Part shown: positions 7,792 to 15,918 of the stretch, in pieces | Position numbering within the stretch: the first letter of the stretch is position 1 | Layout of the letters: the number at the start of each line of letters is the position of its first letter | Source of the DNA: Mesorhizobium huakuii | Lineage (GTDB): Bacteria > Pseudomonadota > Alphaproteobacteria > Rhizobiales > Rhizobiaceae | Reading direction: 5' to 3' | NCBI RefSeq assembly: GCF_030160235.1 | Contig: NZ_BSNY01000017.1 | Span: 1-64,000, forward strand | Length of the DNA stretch: 64,000 nucleotides | Made by a program: the position numbers and the translations under genes | The notes under the pieces: generated by a model | What the model saw: only the letters and a program-made list of their open reading frames with translations | Told to the model about the DNA's origin: nothing | Database searches by the model: none

Positions 7792-8568
7792 ATGAACCGG
7801 ATTGAAAATCTTAAGTCACGCTGGCGTCCCGAGTGGAATGACCGCCCGGACCTTGCGAAGCTGAGCGGCGCCTTCAACAAGGCCCTCAACTTCATCGAGG
7901 CTGTGCCGAAAACCCGCACCGAACTTGCAGGGCCAGGCACGTTGAGCACCAAAGGCCTTAACGACGCGGTTCGGTCGGTTTCGGCCGAAAAGGTCATTCC
8001 CGATCTTCGCCGCAGCATGTTCGAGGTTGAGAAAACGGCCGGCGGAATCAAAAACGATCTCGCACGCATGGCGGTGCCCCAGCCGGACAAGGCCGACTTC
8101 GCCAGTGCTTTGCTTCGTCAGGAGATCCGCGGATTTCTTCGTGGCAACGACAAGCGCCTCGAACTAATTCTGAATAGCCCTGAGCTTCAAATCGCGGCGT
8201 TTGAAGGCCCGCCCGAGCTTAGCGGCCTGACGCAGGAGCAGCGTTCGCATCTTGAGCGCAACATCATCGAGAAAACCCATGGTCCGGCCATCGAAGCGAT
8301 CGAAAGCGCTAAGGAGGCAGTCGAGCTGACGCAGGCTGCGATCGAGATGGCCATTGGATCCGTGAGGACCGCGTGCGGCTTCCCTGAAGGCCAGGATATT
8401 TTGTTCAATTCCTGGATGGCCACGGCAAGCACCGCCGTCGAGCGCGAGATCGCCGCAGAAAAAGGCGCCAAGAGAGCGCCAGAGCCGGTGACGTTCATTC
8501 AGAAGGCATTCGACGAGCGGTTTGATCAACTCCTCAGAGAAGCCGGCATCGATGCCGTAGCGGCATAG
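7792..8568 (+). CDS. hypothetical phage protein, 258 aa
   Basis: Starts at an ATG preceded by AAGGAACC. The product is charged, predominantly helical, and lacks signal peptide or membrane segment. Residues ~150-190 (SAKEAVELTQAAIEMAIGSV region) look like a coiled coil. It sits where a portal or head gene would be expected after terminase, but nothing resembles either. It is probably structural or scaffold-like by context; family not recognised. Confidence 0.65.
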   Translation: MNRIENLKSRWRPEWNDRPDLAKLSGAFNKALNFIEAVPKTRTELAGPGTLSTKGLNDAVRSVSAEKVIPDLRRSMFEVEKTAGGIKNDLARMAVPQPDKADFASALLRQEIRGFLRGNDKRLELILNSPELQIAAFEGPPELSGLTQEQRSHLERNIIEKTHGPAIEAIESAKEAVELTQAAIEMAIGSVRTACGFPEGQDILFNSWMATASTAVEREIAAEKGAKRAPEPVTFIQKAFDERFDQLLREAGIDAVAA

Positions 8569-8579
8569 GAGAAGGAACC

Positions 8580-8930
8580 ATGACCGCGCTGCCGATAAAC
8601 GGCCACGAAGTCATTTCATTACCGGCCTATTCCACGATCACCGTCACGGTTTCCGGAACCGGTGCTGGCAGCATCGAGCGGCTTGGTAACAACCCAGGCG
8701 AGGCTTCTTTCGGTGTCGTCGCAATCAATGCAAATACGTCGATCGGCCCCTTCGCAATGCCCACCAGGCACGTGATCCGGTGTTCATTGCCGACGTTCAC
8801 CTACGACATCGGCCCGGCTGATTTCCCTGCCGTCACATCGGATGTCGAGCGCATCATCAAGCTCTCGCAGGCTGAATATGACGCCCTGTCCCCGGCAGAT
8901 CCGGCAACGCTCTATTTGATCGTAGGTTAA
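8580..8930 (+). CDS. small phage tail-associated protein
   Basis: A 116-residue, strand-rich protein with an AGGAGAAGGAACC ribosome-binding region. Its C-terminus (IKLSQAEYDALSPADPATLYLIVG) is a motif I know from phage tail and fibre proteins, where a short SQAEYDAL-xPxTLYxI unit caps a beta-rich domain. It lies 3 bp before the tape-measure gene. The most likely role is a tail or baseplate component; the exact function is unknown. Confidence 0.65.
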   Translation: MTALPINGHEVISLPAYSTITVTVSGTGAGSIERLGNNPGEASFGVVAINANTSIGPFAMPTRHVIRCSLPTFTYDIGPADFPAVTSDVERIIKLSQAEYDALSPADPATLYLIVG

Positions 8931-8933
8931 TCC

Positions 8934-11906
8934 ATGACCGAAACAGCCGGTAGCATCACAGTCCAAATTGGCGGCGATATTTCCGCGTTTGAGGCGGCTC
9001 TTGCGCGCGCCAAACAGCAGGCCGTAGCCTTCGATGCGCAGATTTCAGCGCAGTTGAGCGGTGCTGGCCTCTCGGAAGGCCTTGCCAAGATTTCGGCAGG
9101 CATCGACACGACCAATGCACTGTTGGCCAAGCTCACGACCAGCGGCACAGCAGCCGGCGCCGTCATGTCAAAGATCGGCACAGCCACCACGGCAACCACG
9201 GCGGCACTGTCGCAGGTCGCGACGGCTACCAGACTCGTCAATGCGGAAATGGCGAGCCTCGGAGGCGGTGGCGCCGGTCTTGTCGCAGGCACGATTGCGG
9301 CCAAGGATTTTGCCGCCGCGCTCGAAGCCACGGGCGGGAACCTTTCCAAGATCACGCCTGGAATGCTTGGCCTTGCTACGGCGAACGAAGAGGTTGCCGT
9401 TTCCGCAAAATCGGCGGCCACAAGCATGGCGGCTCTTGGCGTCGCAGAGACGGAAGCCGCCGGCCTTGGCGCAGGCGTGTCGCGTGAATTCAGTGTACTC
9501 GGTGCCGAGATCGCACGAGGTAACTTCAGCCGCATCCCGGGCAGCTTGATCGTGATGAATGAACGGCTCGCCTCGACCGGCGCTGGGGTGCTTACCCTCG
9601 GCAACGGAATGAAGGCGCTTGGCGCTCTGGGTTCGGTGATCTTCAATCCCTTCGTTCTCGGATTCCTGGCCATCTCGGTCGGAACAGAGGTCGCTATCAA
9701 GGCACTCGGCGCGCTCAAGGGTGGGGCCTCGGATGTCAATGAAGTGCTCACCAGGCACAAGCAGATAGTCGACGAGGTTGCGGCCTCATATGCGGGCGCG
9801 AAGACCGCGATGGAGCTTTACACGAAGGAATCCGCGACTTTCCAGCATGCCTTGCTGCTGGCAGACGTAGAGGCTCAGACCAAGGCGCTGAAATCCGAGC
9901 TTTCCAGCATCTTCACCGAATTCGGCGGCAACAACAAAGCCCAGGGCAAGCCGTTCGGCGTCTTCTCTGACGCCATCTTCGAAATGAATTCGGACATTCG
10001 GAAGGGGCTCACCCCGGCCCTGCAAGACGTGATCGACAAGATGTCGGCTATCTCGATCGCCAATCCGGGCAATGGCGCCCAGTTCGACAAAATCATCGCC
10101 AAGCTGAAGGATGCGCTCGCCCTGGAAAAGGGCCTTGGCGTCGACAAGGTGGTGAACGATGTCGCGTTCAACGGCGGAAAGGCGCAAGAGACCTTGGCCG
10201 ATGTGTCCAAGGGCTTCAAGGACATCAATGCCAGCGCCGGCAACGCCGACGCGACCATCGCGAAGCTCTTCGGTACCATGAATGCCGGCGCCAGCAGTGG
10301 CTACGGCGTCACGCGCTCTTTGGCCGGCCAGTTCGGCACCCAGCAGCTAAACGGCCAGCTACAGGCCACGGTCGGCCTGTTCCAGACCGTGGACCAGGCG
10401 GTGCAGGAAGCACGCCAGCATCAGCTTGCCGGGATGGTGGATCTGCAAAGCCAATTTCACGCGACAACGGCCGAAGCTGACAGGCTTCAGAAAGTCATCG
10501 CCACGACATCGAGCCAGCAAAACATGGATGCGTTTTTCGGCGATACGCACGCCATCAAGAACGCGAGTGCGGAGATTGCCGACGCCACGAGCACCGTCAC
10601 TAAGCTTTTCGACGCAATGAAGACCGGAAACGCCAGCGTCAACGCCGTGTATCAGGGCCTCGACATGGTGCGCCAGACGCTCGTCCAGGATGGTTTCGGC
10701 GTCGATGCGGTGAACAAATTCGTCGACAGCCTCGTGCGTACGCGCATGCAGTTGGATAGCGATGTAGCCGGCGCGAAACAGATGAATTCCGCGATCCAGG
10801 CGATCAAGGATAAGGTCGTCAATATTACGGTCTTGACCAGGCAGGTCGGTTCGGGCCAGCAATCCATCTATGACGTGCCAGGCGGCCCGGTAGGTGTCAC
10901 CCGCTACGGCGGGCAGTCCGACATGACCCAGAAGGCCTATTCTGTGCCGTCCTACTATGGCGGCGGCGAAGCCTCGGGCTCTGGCTCGAGTTATGGCACT
11001 TTCGGCGGCACGACGGGTGTTACCGTCACCCGTTTTGGCGGTGCACGTGCTGCAGGCGGCCCGATCCTGCCGGGCATGCCCTATCTGGTCGGCGAGCATG
11101 GACCTGAGTTTGTGATTCCCTCCGCCGCCGGCATGGTGATCCCTAACGCTCAGTCCACGGCCCTTGCCAATCCGCAATCCGGCTTCACCGGCCGCGATCC
11201 GACGAAGGAGAACGAGCGCTACTGGACCGTCTTGATGAATATCGAGGCGAACACCCGGAAAACCTCTCAACTTCTCGATGAGATCAATACGACAAGCCGC
11301 AGTTCGGCAATCAGCGGCGGTGCCGGCGGCGGATCGACATATGGCAGCGGTTCATCTGGAGGGTCATCCGATGCCTCGGCCTATGCCCAGGTTCTGAGGC
11401 AGGTCAGGGCAAACTTCAGCGCCGCCGGTATCGTTGGTGGCGGCAGCGTTGGTTATGGCGCACAGGGTCTTGGGGCCACGCCGGAGCAGATCGCCCGCGC
11501 AATCGTCGCTGGTGGCGCGTCACCGCTCGGCAGTGCCGGCGCCAACGGTTATGAAAACGCGCTGGCACAGACGGATGCCTATCACGCCGCCACCGAGGCG
11601 CGACGCCATAAGGCTGTCTATGGCTTCGCCACCGGTGGCATCGACAGCAGCGACACCCAGAAGGTCGAGTTCTTCAAGAGCCCGAACGAGAAGGTCATCA
11701 TCGCCACGCCGCAGCAGTTCGCCGATGTGCGGCCGGGGTCATCCGGTGCGACCAGCGGCGTGAGCAGCGATCAGCGGCCGATCCAGCAGTCGTTCACTGT
11801 CCACATCGCTGCTGGTGCCAACGTCAGCAAGGATAGCATTACCGAGATGCGCCGCCAGTTGGTGCTCGCCGGCCGCGACATGGTGCGAGGCTTCAATGGT
11901 CGATAA
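8934..11906 (+). CDS. phage tail tape-measure protein
   Basis: A 990-residue protein that in siphophages sets tail length and helps DNA entry. Evidence: a long Ala-rich helical N-terminus; a hydrophobic segment near residues 230-262 (LGSVIFNPFVLGFLAI region); coiled-coil stretches through ~600; and the hallmark C-terminal motif (AAGGPILPGMPYLVGEHGPE) around residue 705, followed by Gly/Ser-rich linkers. A second, partial version of the GVTxxRxGG motif occurs just before it. The gene appears intact. Only two genes separate it from terminase, far fewer than in a complete siphophage. It overlaps the next gene by 11 bp. Confidence 0.88.
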   Translation: MTETAGSITVQIGGDISAFEAALARAKQQAVAFDAQISAQLSGAGLSEGLAKISAGIDTTNALLAKLTTSGTAAGAVMSKIGTATTATTAALSQVATATRLVNAEMASLGGGGAGLVAGTIAAKDFAAALEATGGNLSKITPGMLGLATANEEVAVSAKSAATSMAALGVAETEAAGLGAGVSREFSVLGAEIARGNFSRIPGSLIVMNERLASTGAGVLTLGNGMKALGALGSVIFNPFVLGFLAISVGTEVAIKALGALKGGASDVNEVLTRHKQIVDEVAASYAGAKTAMELYTKESATFQHALLLADVEAQTKALKSELSSIFTEFGGNNKAQGKPFGVFSDAIFEMNSDIRKGLTPALQDVIDKMSAISIANPGNGAQFDKIIAKLKDALALEKGLGVDKVVNDVAFNGGKAQETLADVSKGFKDINASAGNADATIAKLFGTMNAGASSGYGVTRSLAGQFGTQQLNGQLQATVGLFQTVDQAVQEARQHQLAGMVDLQSQFHATTAEADRLQKVIATTSSQQNMDAFFGDTHAIKNASAEIADATSTVTKLFDAMKTGNASVNAVYQGLDMVRQTLVQDGFGVDAVNKFVDSLVRTRMQLDSDVAGAKQMNSAIQAIKDKVVNITVLTRQVGSGQQSIYDVPGGPVGVTRYGGQSDMTQKAYSVPSYYGGGEASGSGSSYGTFGGTTGVTVTRFGGARAAGGPILPGMPYLVGEHGPEFVIPSAAGMVIPNAQSTALANPQSGFTGRDPTKENERYWTVLMNIEANTRKTSQLLDEINTTSRSSAISGGAGGGSTYGSGSSGGSSDASAYAQVLRQVRANFSAAGIVGGGSVGYGAQGLGATPEQIARAIVAGGASPLGSAGANGYENALAQTDAYHAATEARRHKAVYGFATGGIDSSDTQKVEFFKSPNEKVIIATPQQFADVRPGSSGATSGVSSDQRPIQQSFTVHIAAGANVSKDSITEMRRQLVLAGRDMVRGFNGR

Positions 11907-12213
11907 GATCGAGAAATGGTGGAAGGCACCGCCGGAGTTCGAACACCTGGTCGAGCAGAACCGCGCAAACTTCAAAGCCCAGTTTGGCAGCTTCCCGGAC
12001 GCGTTGATCAAGCGCTACTGGTTGGGCACCTCCGACGACGGTGCCTACTTGGCATTCCAGTTCTATAGGCCGGACGGCACCATCCAGCGGTTTACGATGT
12101 GCCGGGAATGGGTGTCAGATTTTGTCATCCAACTCGCCGGCGCGACCGATGATATGAATGAACGGGCACTCGCTGCGGGGCTTGCAGCGGTACCAGCAAA
12201 GGGCCAAGCCTAA
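11896..12213 (+). CDS. hypothetical phage protein, 105 aa
   Basis: The ATG at 11896 lies inside the end of the tape-measure gene, typical of coupled tail genes. The product has a Trp-rich N-terminus (MVDKIEKWWKAPPEF), then a compact region (YWLGTSDDGAYLAFQFY) that looks beta-rich, and a helical C-terminus. No recognised domain. It also overlaps the following start by one base, so a tail-related role is inferred from position only. Confidence 0.65.
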   Translation: MVDKIEKWWKAPPEFEHLVEQNRANFKAQFGSFPDALIKRYWLGTSDDGAYLAFQFYRPDGTIQRFTMCREWVSDFVIQLAGATDDMNERALAAGLAAVPAKGQA

Positions 12214-12719
12214 TGAGAACCTGCGCCGTGGCAGATCCGCGCGTGGCGGAGCTCTGCCGAGAGTTCGACATCAAGATCGTCGGCGCGCATCTGTATCCCC
12301 AGCCCGGCGAGACCCGGGCCGTGGGCACTATCCGCCGGATCATCGATCGCCATGGCGTCGAGCACGCGCGGCTCGTCCTTTGCATCCTGGCCGAGGGCCG
12401 GGGCAATCAGGCCCTGATCGACGAAACGAGCCTGTGGGCCATCAGCGACCTGCTGCGGGCCTGTCCCGATCTGGTCGAGGGAAAGACCACGGCACTGCTC
12501 GAGATGTTCGATGAACTGCCCCTTGGGCCGATCATGGCCATGGTGAATGAACTCCGCGGCGTGGTCCATCAACGGCACGCGCTTGCGGGGATGATCTACC
12601 TCTACGCCCGCCGGCTCAGGTCGGCGCCGATGGGCGCCTTCAAGCAGCCCGGTCAAGGCAAGATGCGGAAGGCCAGCATCAGCGAAGACGAGAAGCGGGC
12701 CGGCCGACAAGCGGCCTAG
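12213..12719 (+). CDS. hypothetical phage protein, 168 aa
   Basis: The ATG overlaps the preceding TAA. The protein is helical and soluble, with a mixed first half (REFDIKIVGAHLYPQPGETR) and a basic C-terminal tail (MRKASISEDEKRAGRQAA). I have an impression of similar proteins in rhizobial prophages but know of no assigned function. It ends the rightward block; the following genes are on the opposite strand and converge on it (stops overlap at 12716-12719). Confidence 0.65.
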   Translation: MRTCAVADPRVAELCREFDIKIVGAHLYPQPGETRAVGTIRRIIDRHGVEHARLVLCILAEGRGNQALIDETSLWAISDLLRACPDLVEGKTTALLEMFDELPLGPIMAMVNELRGVVHQRHALAGMIYLYARRLRSAPMGAFKQPGQGKMRKASISEDEKRAGRQAA

Positions 12720-13012
12720 TTACCGCAATTCTTGATCGCTTTCGCAAATGCCTCCAGAGACAGCGCATATTCGCGAAGTGCTGATTCAGCGCCAATCCTC
12801 GCATCTTCGAGGTCCGCCGCCTCGTCTCTTGCGCTTGTCGGCATCATCGGCACTGCTTCATGGAAAGCCACACCCTTGACGACCGCGACCGTAGATCGCA
12901 GCTGCAACGCAGCCGCGCCGGCAGAATCGCTTAGTGCATTGCAGCCCGTCACAGACATCTCTGCGGCCGCAGGGTTGGAGATCAGCAGAAAGGCCAGAGC
13001 CAGTTGTCTCAT
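12716..13012 (-). CDS. small secreted protein, 98 aa
   Basis: The N-terminus (MRQLALAFLLISNPAAAEM) is a clear Sec signal peptide with cleavage expected after AAA. The mature ~80 residues are helical and contain two Cys (VTGCNALSD and IKNCGN) that could form a disulfide between the two ends. Its ATG overlaps the stop of the TadG-like gene (ATGA), so the two form an operon and the protein may act with the TadG-like product at the cell surface. Family not recognised. Confidence 0.7.
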   Translation of the reverse strand: MRQLALAFLLISNPAAAEMSVTGCNALSDSAGAAALQLRSTVAVVKGVAFHEAVPMMPTSARDEAADLEDARIGAESALREYALSLEAFAKAIKNCGN

Positions 13013-14523
13013 CGATATAGCTGCGCCTCGTTGCGGAAAGCTTTATCTACGAGGGTGTTATTGGCAAAGCCGCCGTCGACGTCCACGATTTCGAGGCTGA
13101 TCGGCTTCTCGCCAGCTGAGGGATCCTCGGGATCCTTTGTGTTGTCCTGTTTCTGGATCGGCATGTTGAGGAAGACGCTCGCGTATCCGTCAGGCTTAAT
13201 GGAAACATGCCCGTTCAACGCGCTCTGGTTGGCTATGCAGTTGACGATCGCCATGTTTAGAAGCCGGCGGTCTGGATCTGCGGTCGGGGCGTTACCCTTG
13301 TAGCAGGACGGGATGCCGGTTTCCTTGGTCGGCGCCAATGACTTATCACCGACGAACCCGCTAGAAATCTCGTATTTGTAGACGTCATATCGGGAAGCTG
13401 GTGCGGTCTTGGAGCCGGTCGGGTTGGTGGCGCTTGGGACGTTCGGATATGCCGTGCCGTGATTGATTTGCCAGTAGCTCGACCAAAAGCCTTGCGATGC
13501 TATTTTGTCCGACATTCCCTTTGCGTCAACGTAGTTTGTTCCTGGCGGGAGAGGGAGCGCAGTGTTGTCCGCCACCGGATCGTATTTGCTACAGCCGGTT
13601 TTCTGACCCTTGCGAACATTGGTGGCAGGCCGATAGTTGAAGTCCTTGTTGTTCTTGTTCAGCGATCCGCTATAGAGATCGAACCGGACATTGAGGCCGG
13701 TATTCACCTGGCCCAGGGTCACGCCGGTCTTGGTGGTGAGCGCATTGCGGTTGTAGCATGTGCCAGAGGTGCCGATCGCGATGGCATCGCGCAATGAACT
13801 CAGGTTGTTATCGATCAATCCGAAATTGCCAGGACCAGGGTTGCTGTCGACCTTCAGGACGCGGAATTCGCGGCTGTAGGTATCGCCAGACGCGAACGCC
13901 TGCTGGATTGTCTTGCTGGTTGACGGATCGGTTGTCTCAAATGGGTTGCACATGAAGATCGGCACGGTTTCACAGATAGACTGAACGAACCCGGCGACAG
14001 CCTGTGGTCGAATGTCCATTGTGTCGGTGCTGCCGACCAGGCTTGCAGGAAAGATGGTTGTGAATGCCCCGGCGCCCTTCGCCAGGCCGGATGCGTTTAT
14101 AGTCACTTCGGCAAAAGCCACCGCTTTTGGATCGATGCTGGCCCAGTTCACGCCGCCGGCATCGACGCCAGCGGAGGTCAAGGTGATGTCGTCGCTAGCT
14201 GGTATTCCGGTCAAATACGTGATGGTCACATCGGCTGGAACGAGTGTATGACCGGCCACGTCCGAATATAGGGTTTGATTGGCAATAAGGGTCGTCACGG
14301 CGAGGTTGGCCCGCGTGATCGAATCTGATTTGCCATCAAGTTCGGCAGCGGCGGCCAGAGCGATGGCGTCTATACCCTTTTGCAGTTGTTGGTGAAGGCC
14401 CGTAGCCCGGCTCATGTCTATGGCCAGCAATGAAAAGCCGATGAGTACCGGTAGCATAATCGCAACCAACAGCAAGGCGACGCCGCGTTGGTCATTCCAG
14501 AATTCGCGCAAGATTCTGAGCAT
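13009..14523 (-). CDS. TadG-like pilus-assembly-type membrane protein
   Basis: A 504-residue protein with the Tad N-terminal signature: a short basic leader (LRILREFWNDQRG) then a hydrophobic helix (VALLLVAIMLPVLIGFSLLAIDMSRA), with a large extracytoplasmic part. I start it at 14523, where GGGGGAT precedes the ATG; an ATG 16 codons upstream is weaker. TadE/F/G proteins are pseudopilins or accessory proteins of tight-adherence pili. The four C-terminal-half cysteines and Asn/Thr-rich composition suit an exported protein. No other tad gene is present, so here it is probably cargo of the element, perhaps changing the host surface. It forms an operon with the small secreted gene. Confidence 0.75.
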   Translation of the reverse strand: MLRILREFWNDQRGVALLLVAIMLPVLIGFSLLAIDMSRATGLHQQLQKGIDAIALAAAAELDGKSDSITRANLAVTTLIANQTLYSDVAGHTLVPADVTITYLTGIPASDDITLTSAGVDAGGVNWASIDPKAVAFAEVTINASGLAKGAGAFTTIFPASLVGSTDTMDIRPQAVAGFVQSICETVPIFMCNPFETTDPSTSKTIQQAFASGDTYSREFRVLKVDSNPGPGNFGLIDNNLSSLRDAIAIGTSGTCYNRNALTTKTGVTLGQVNTGLNVRFDLYSGSLNKNNKDFNYRPATNVRKGQKTGCSKYDPVADNTALPLPPGTNYVDAKGMSDKIASQGFWSSYWQINHGTAYPNVPSATNPTGSKTAPASRYDVYKYEISSGFVGDKSLAPTKETGIPSCYKGNAPTADPDRRLLNMAIVNCIANQSALNGHVSIKPDGYASVFLNMPIQKQDNTKDPEDPSAGEKPISLEIVDVDGGFANNTLVDKAFRNEAQLYR

Positions 14524-14628
14524 AGCAAATCCCCCAAGCCATGCCGCAAATAGTTCCCCGTTGAAGGACAATAAGCCCCCTTTGCCATCCCTTGCAAGGC
14601 ACTGTTAATCAGCAAGGTTATTTCGCGG

Positions 14629-14656
14629 TTGGTTGCGGCATATCCGGCTATATATT
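14629..14656 (+). promoter_or_regulatory. possible promoter for the structured region
   Basis: A TATATT box at 14651-14656 lies 16 bp after TTGGTT (14629-14634), in the AT-richest part of the gap. Transcription would start near 14663 and run into the hairpin-rich segment. The -35 match is poor, so this is only suggestive. Confidence 0.3.
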
Positions 14657-14663
14657 CTTGAGC

Positions 14664-15135
14664 ACTCTTCCGGTAGCTGATCGGGGAAGGCGCGGAGAAG
14701 CCTAAGCCGAAGAAGCGCCAGGGTGCCGGCGCCCACGGGGACAGGACCGGACCCGCCATGGGATAAACGCAAGCCAGCTCCCTTTCGGGGAGTGCTTGAC
14801 GAAACCAACGAATAAGCGGAACTTGACCGCGGGTTTGAACACCCTGACCGCGATACTGCAGAACACCACGATTGGCGTCGTAGGCTCTGCTGAGGCGCGT
14901 TCGGCGGCCTTGGCGGGCTGCTTGCGCGCATAGCCGCCTTAGCGGGCGACTGACTTCGGCCACGATATCGCGGCCGGGGGCAGATCGTCAATGTCCAGGG
15001 CGAAAGCCTAAAGGCGTTCTGACTGGTCTCGCGGCCAGTGTTCAACCCCCGGCTTCGGCGCCGTCCGCCGATATAGGAAACTGTTTCCTCAGGAAATGCT
15101 TTCCGCCGGCTTTGAACGGCCGGTTCGAACCGCGA
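14664..15135 (+). ncRNA. candidate large structured RNA (novel or unassigned)
   Basis: Read on the plus strand, about 470 nt hold many potential stems: CAAGC/GCTTG enclosing CTCCC/GGGAG (14770-14798); GGCC/GGCC (14958-14975); GGGGG/CCCCC (14976-15050) closing a branch that includes a GGC-GAAA-GCC tetraloop hairpin (14999-15008) and a 6-bp CTGGTC/GGCCAG hairpin (15023-15038); twin AGGAAA-type hairpins (15075-15104); and CCGGC/GCCGG (15106-15123). No ORF explains it. It does not look like tmRNA, RNase P RNA or 6S RNA to me. A long 5' leader of the 15145 gene is the main alternative. Strand choice rests on the GNRA loop and the possible promoter. GC-rich DNA forms chance stems, so confidence is limited. 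Confidence 0.4.
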
Positions 15136-15144
15136 GAAAGACCA

Positions 15145-15528
15145 ATGACCAACGCAATGACACGCCGCGCCGCCTTCGGCGCAATCGCCTCTATTCCGGC
15201 CGTGGGAGCTGCTGTAGCGCTTCCCGTGGGTCTGGTGGTAGCCAAGGCCACCGAGCCGAACATTAGTCGGGTCGATCTTCTGTACGCCTATTCGGAATGG
15301 CTACATTTTGAGCGCCTGATGCTGATGCGCGATATCTTCCCCGGGCAGAACCATCACGAATGCGCGCGGTCAGTGCCGTGCAACACTCATGCAAGCTGGT
15401 TCCACTTTCCGTTGCGCGGCGACCCGCGTGGGACATGGGAGACAATCCCATCCCCAGCCAGCCGTGCTCTGGCCGTTATGACCACTGCCGGCGTCGACCT
15501 GACCAAAGGAGGACGCTATGCGCTCTGA
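15145..15528 (+). CDS. small protein with Tat-like signal, unknown function
   Basis: A 127-residue product from the ATG at 15145 (GAGAAAG upstream). The N-terminus (MTNAMTRRAAFGAIASIPAVGAAVALPVG) has a twin-Arg pair before a hydrophobic stretch, like a Tat signal or a membrane anchor. The rest contains HHECARSVPCNTHASWFHFPLRG, whose His and Cys residues could bind metal. An upstream ATG adds 11 codons but has no clear ribosome-binding site. It overlaps the next gene by 11 bp. Function unknown; export is inferred from the leader alone. Confidence 0.6.
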   Translation: MTNAMTRRAAFGAIASIPAVGAAVALPVGLVVAKATEPNISRVDLLYAYSEWLHFERLMLMRDIFPGQNHHECARSVPCNTHASWFHFPLRGDPRGTWETIPSPASRALAVMTTAGVDLTKGGRYAL

Positions 15529-15760
15529 CATGCAGGAGCCCGTCGTCATCCTCGATACGTTCGTTCAAGGCGTCGGCCGCGTCGATGAAGTTTCAGCCAA
15601 CCTGTTTCGCGTCTGTTTTTTCGCCTATGACGGCCAGGAGAAAATCTGCGTGGCCAAGTTCATCATCACGCAGGAGGCGCTGTTGACGGTCGCGCAGGAG
15701 ATGGCGGGCCGGCAGGCGAGAGCGCGGGTGTTGGGCGAAAGCCACTCGCCGATGAACTGA
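15518..15760 (+). CDS. small hypothetical protein, 80 aa
   Basis: Starts at an ATG preceded by a near-perfect AAAGGAGG, one of the strongest ribosome-binding sites in the element. The middle (VDEVSANLFRVCFFAYDGQE) looks like a short beta-sheet, and the end is a helical Arg-rich tail. No signal peptide. I have seen similar short proteins in rhizobial prophages without known function. It is coupled to the preceding gene. Confidence 0.65.
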   Translation: MRSDMQEPVVILDTFVQGVGRVDEVSANLFRVCFFAYDGQEKICVAKFIITQEALLTVAQEMAGRQARARVLGESHSPMN

Positions 15761-15771
15761 AGCGGGCGATC

Positions 15772-15849
15772 ATGACGACGCTCGACATCATGTTCATGGG
15801 AACAGTGCTTGCTGGTTGGATCGCGCAGCGCCTCATTGCCGGAAGCTGA
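15772..15849 (+). CDS. possible hydrophobic micropeptide, 25 aa
   Basis: ATG at 15772, stop at 15847-15849, just before the terminator. The product (MTTLDIMFMGTVLAGWIAQR plus five residues) is a single potential membrane helix. It lies 11 bp after the previous gene, so it could be the last gene of that operon. The ribosome-binding site is weak and the ORF is short, so this may be chance. Confidence 0.25.
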   Translation: MTTLDIMFMGTVLAGWIAQRLIAGS

Positions 15850-15872
15850 AATCCGCCATTGTGGAGGATGTG

Positions 15873-15900
15873 GCCCGCTGCCTCACGGTGGCGGGCTTTT
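15873..15900 (+). terminator. rho-independent terminator at the right end of the element
   Basis: GCCCGC (15873-15878) pairs with GCGGGC (15891-15896) around a 12-nt loop that can itself pair partly, followed by TTTT. It ends the 15145-15849 rightward operon before attR. Confidence 0.7.
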
Positions 15901-15918
15901 AGTTGGAATCACGATTCT

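Larger units (their letters stand above)
14524..15144. other. 621 bp gap between divergent genes, no credible ORF
   Basis: This stretch separates the divergent TadG-like and Tat-signal-like genes. Frames open on the minus strand give Arg/Ser/Pro-rich products with no natural composition, so I reject them. It holds a possible plus-strand promoter at 14629-14656 and, from about 14664 onward, dense inverted repeats described under the ncRNA candidate. It is far longer than the element's other gaps. Confidence 0.7.

Noticed and set aside
14418-15045. Minus-strand frames of 146 and 181 codons in the structured gap
   Set aside because: Arg/Ser/Pro-rich, no start signals, and one runs into the TadG-like gene out of frame.
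14600-15140. tmRNA, RNase P RNA or 6S RNA in the structured gap
   Set aside because: No tag-peptide reading frame with a tRNA-like end, no RNase P core motifs that I know, and no long 6S-type rod.
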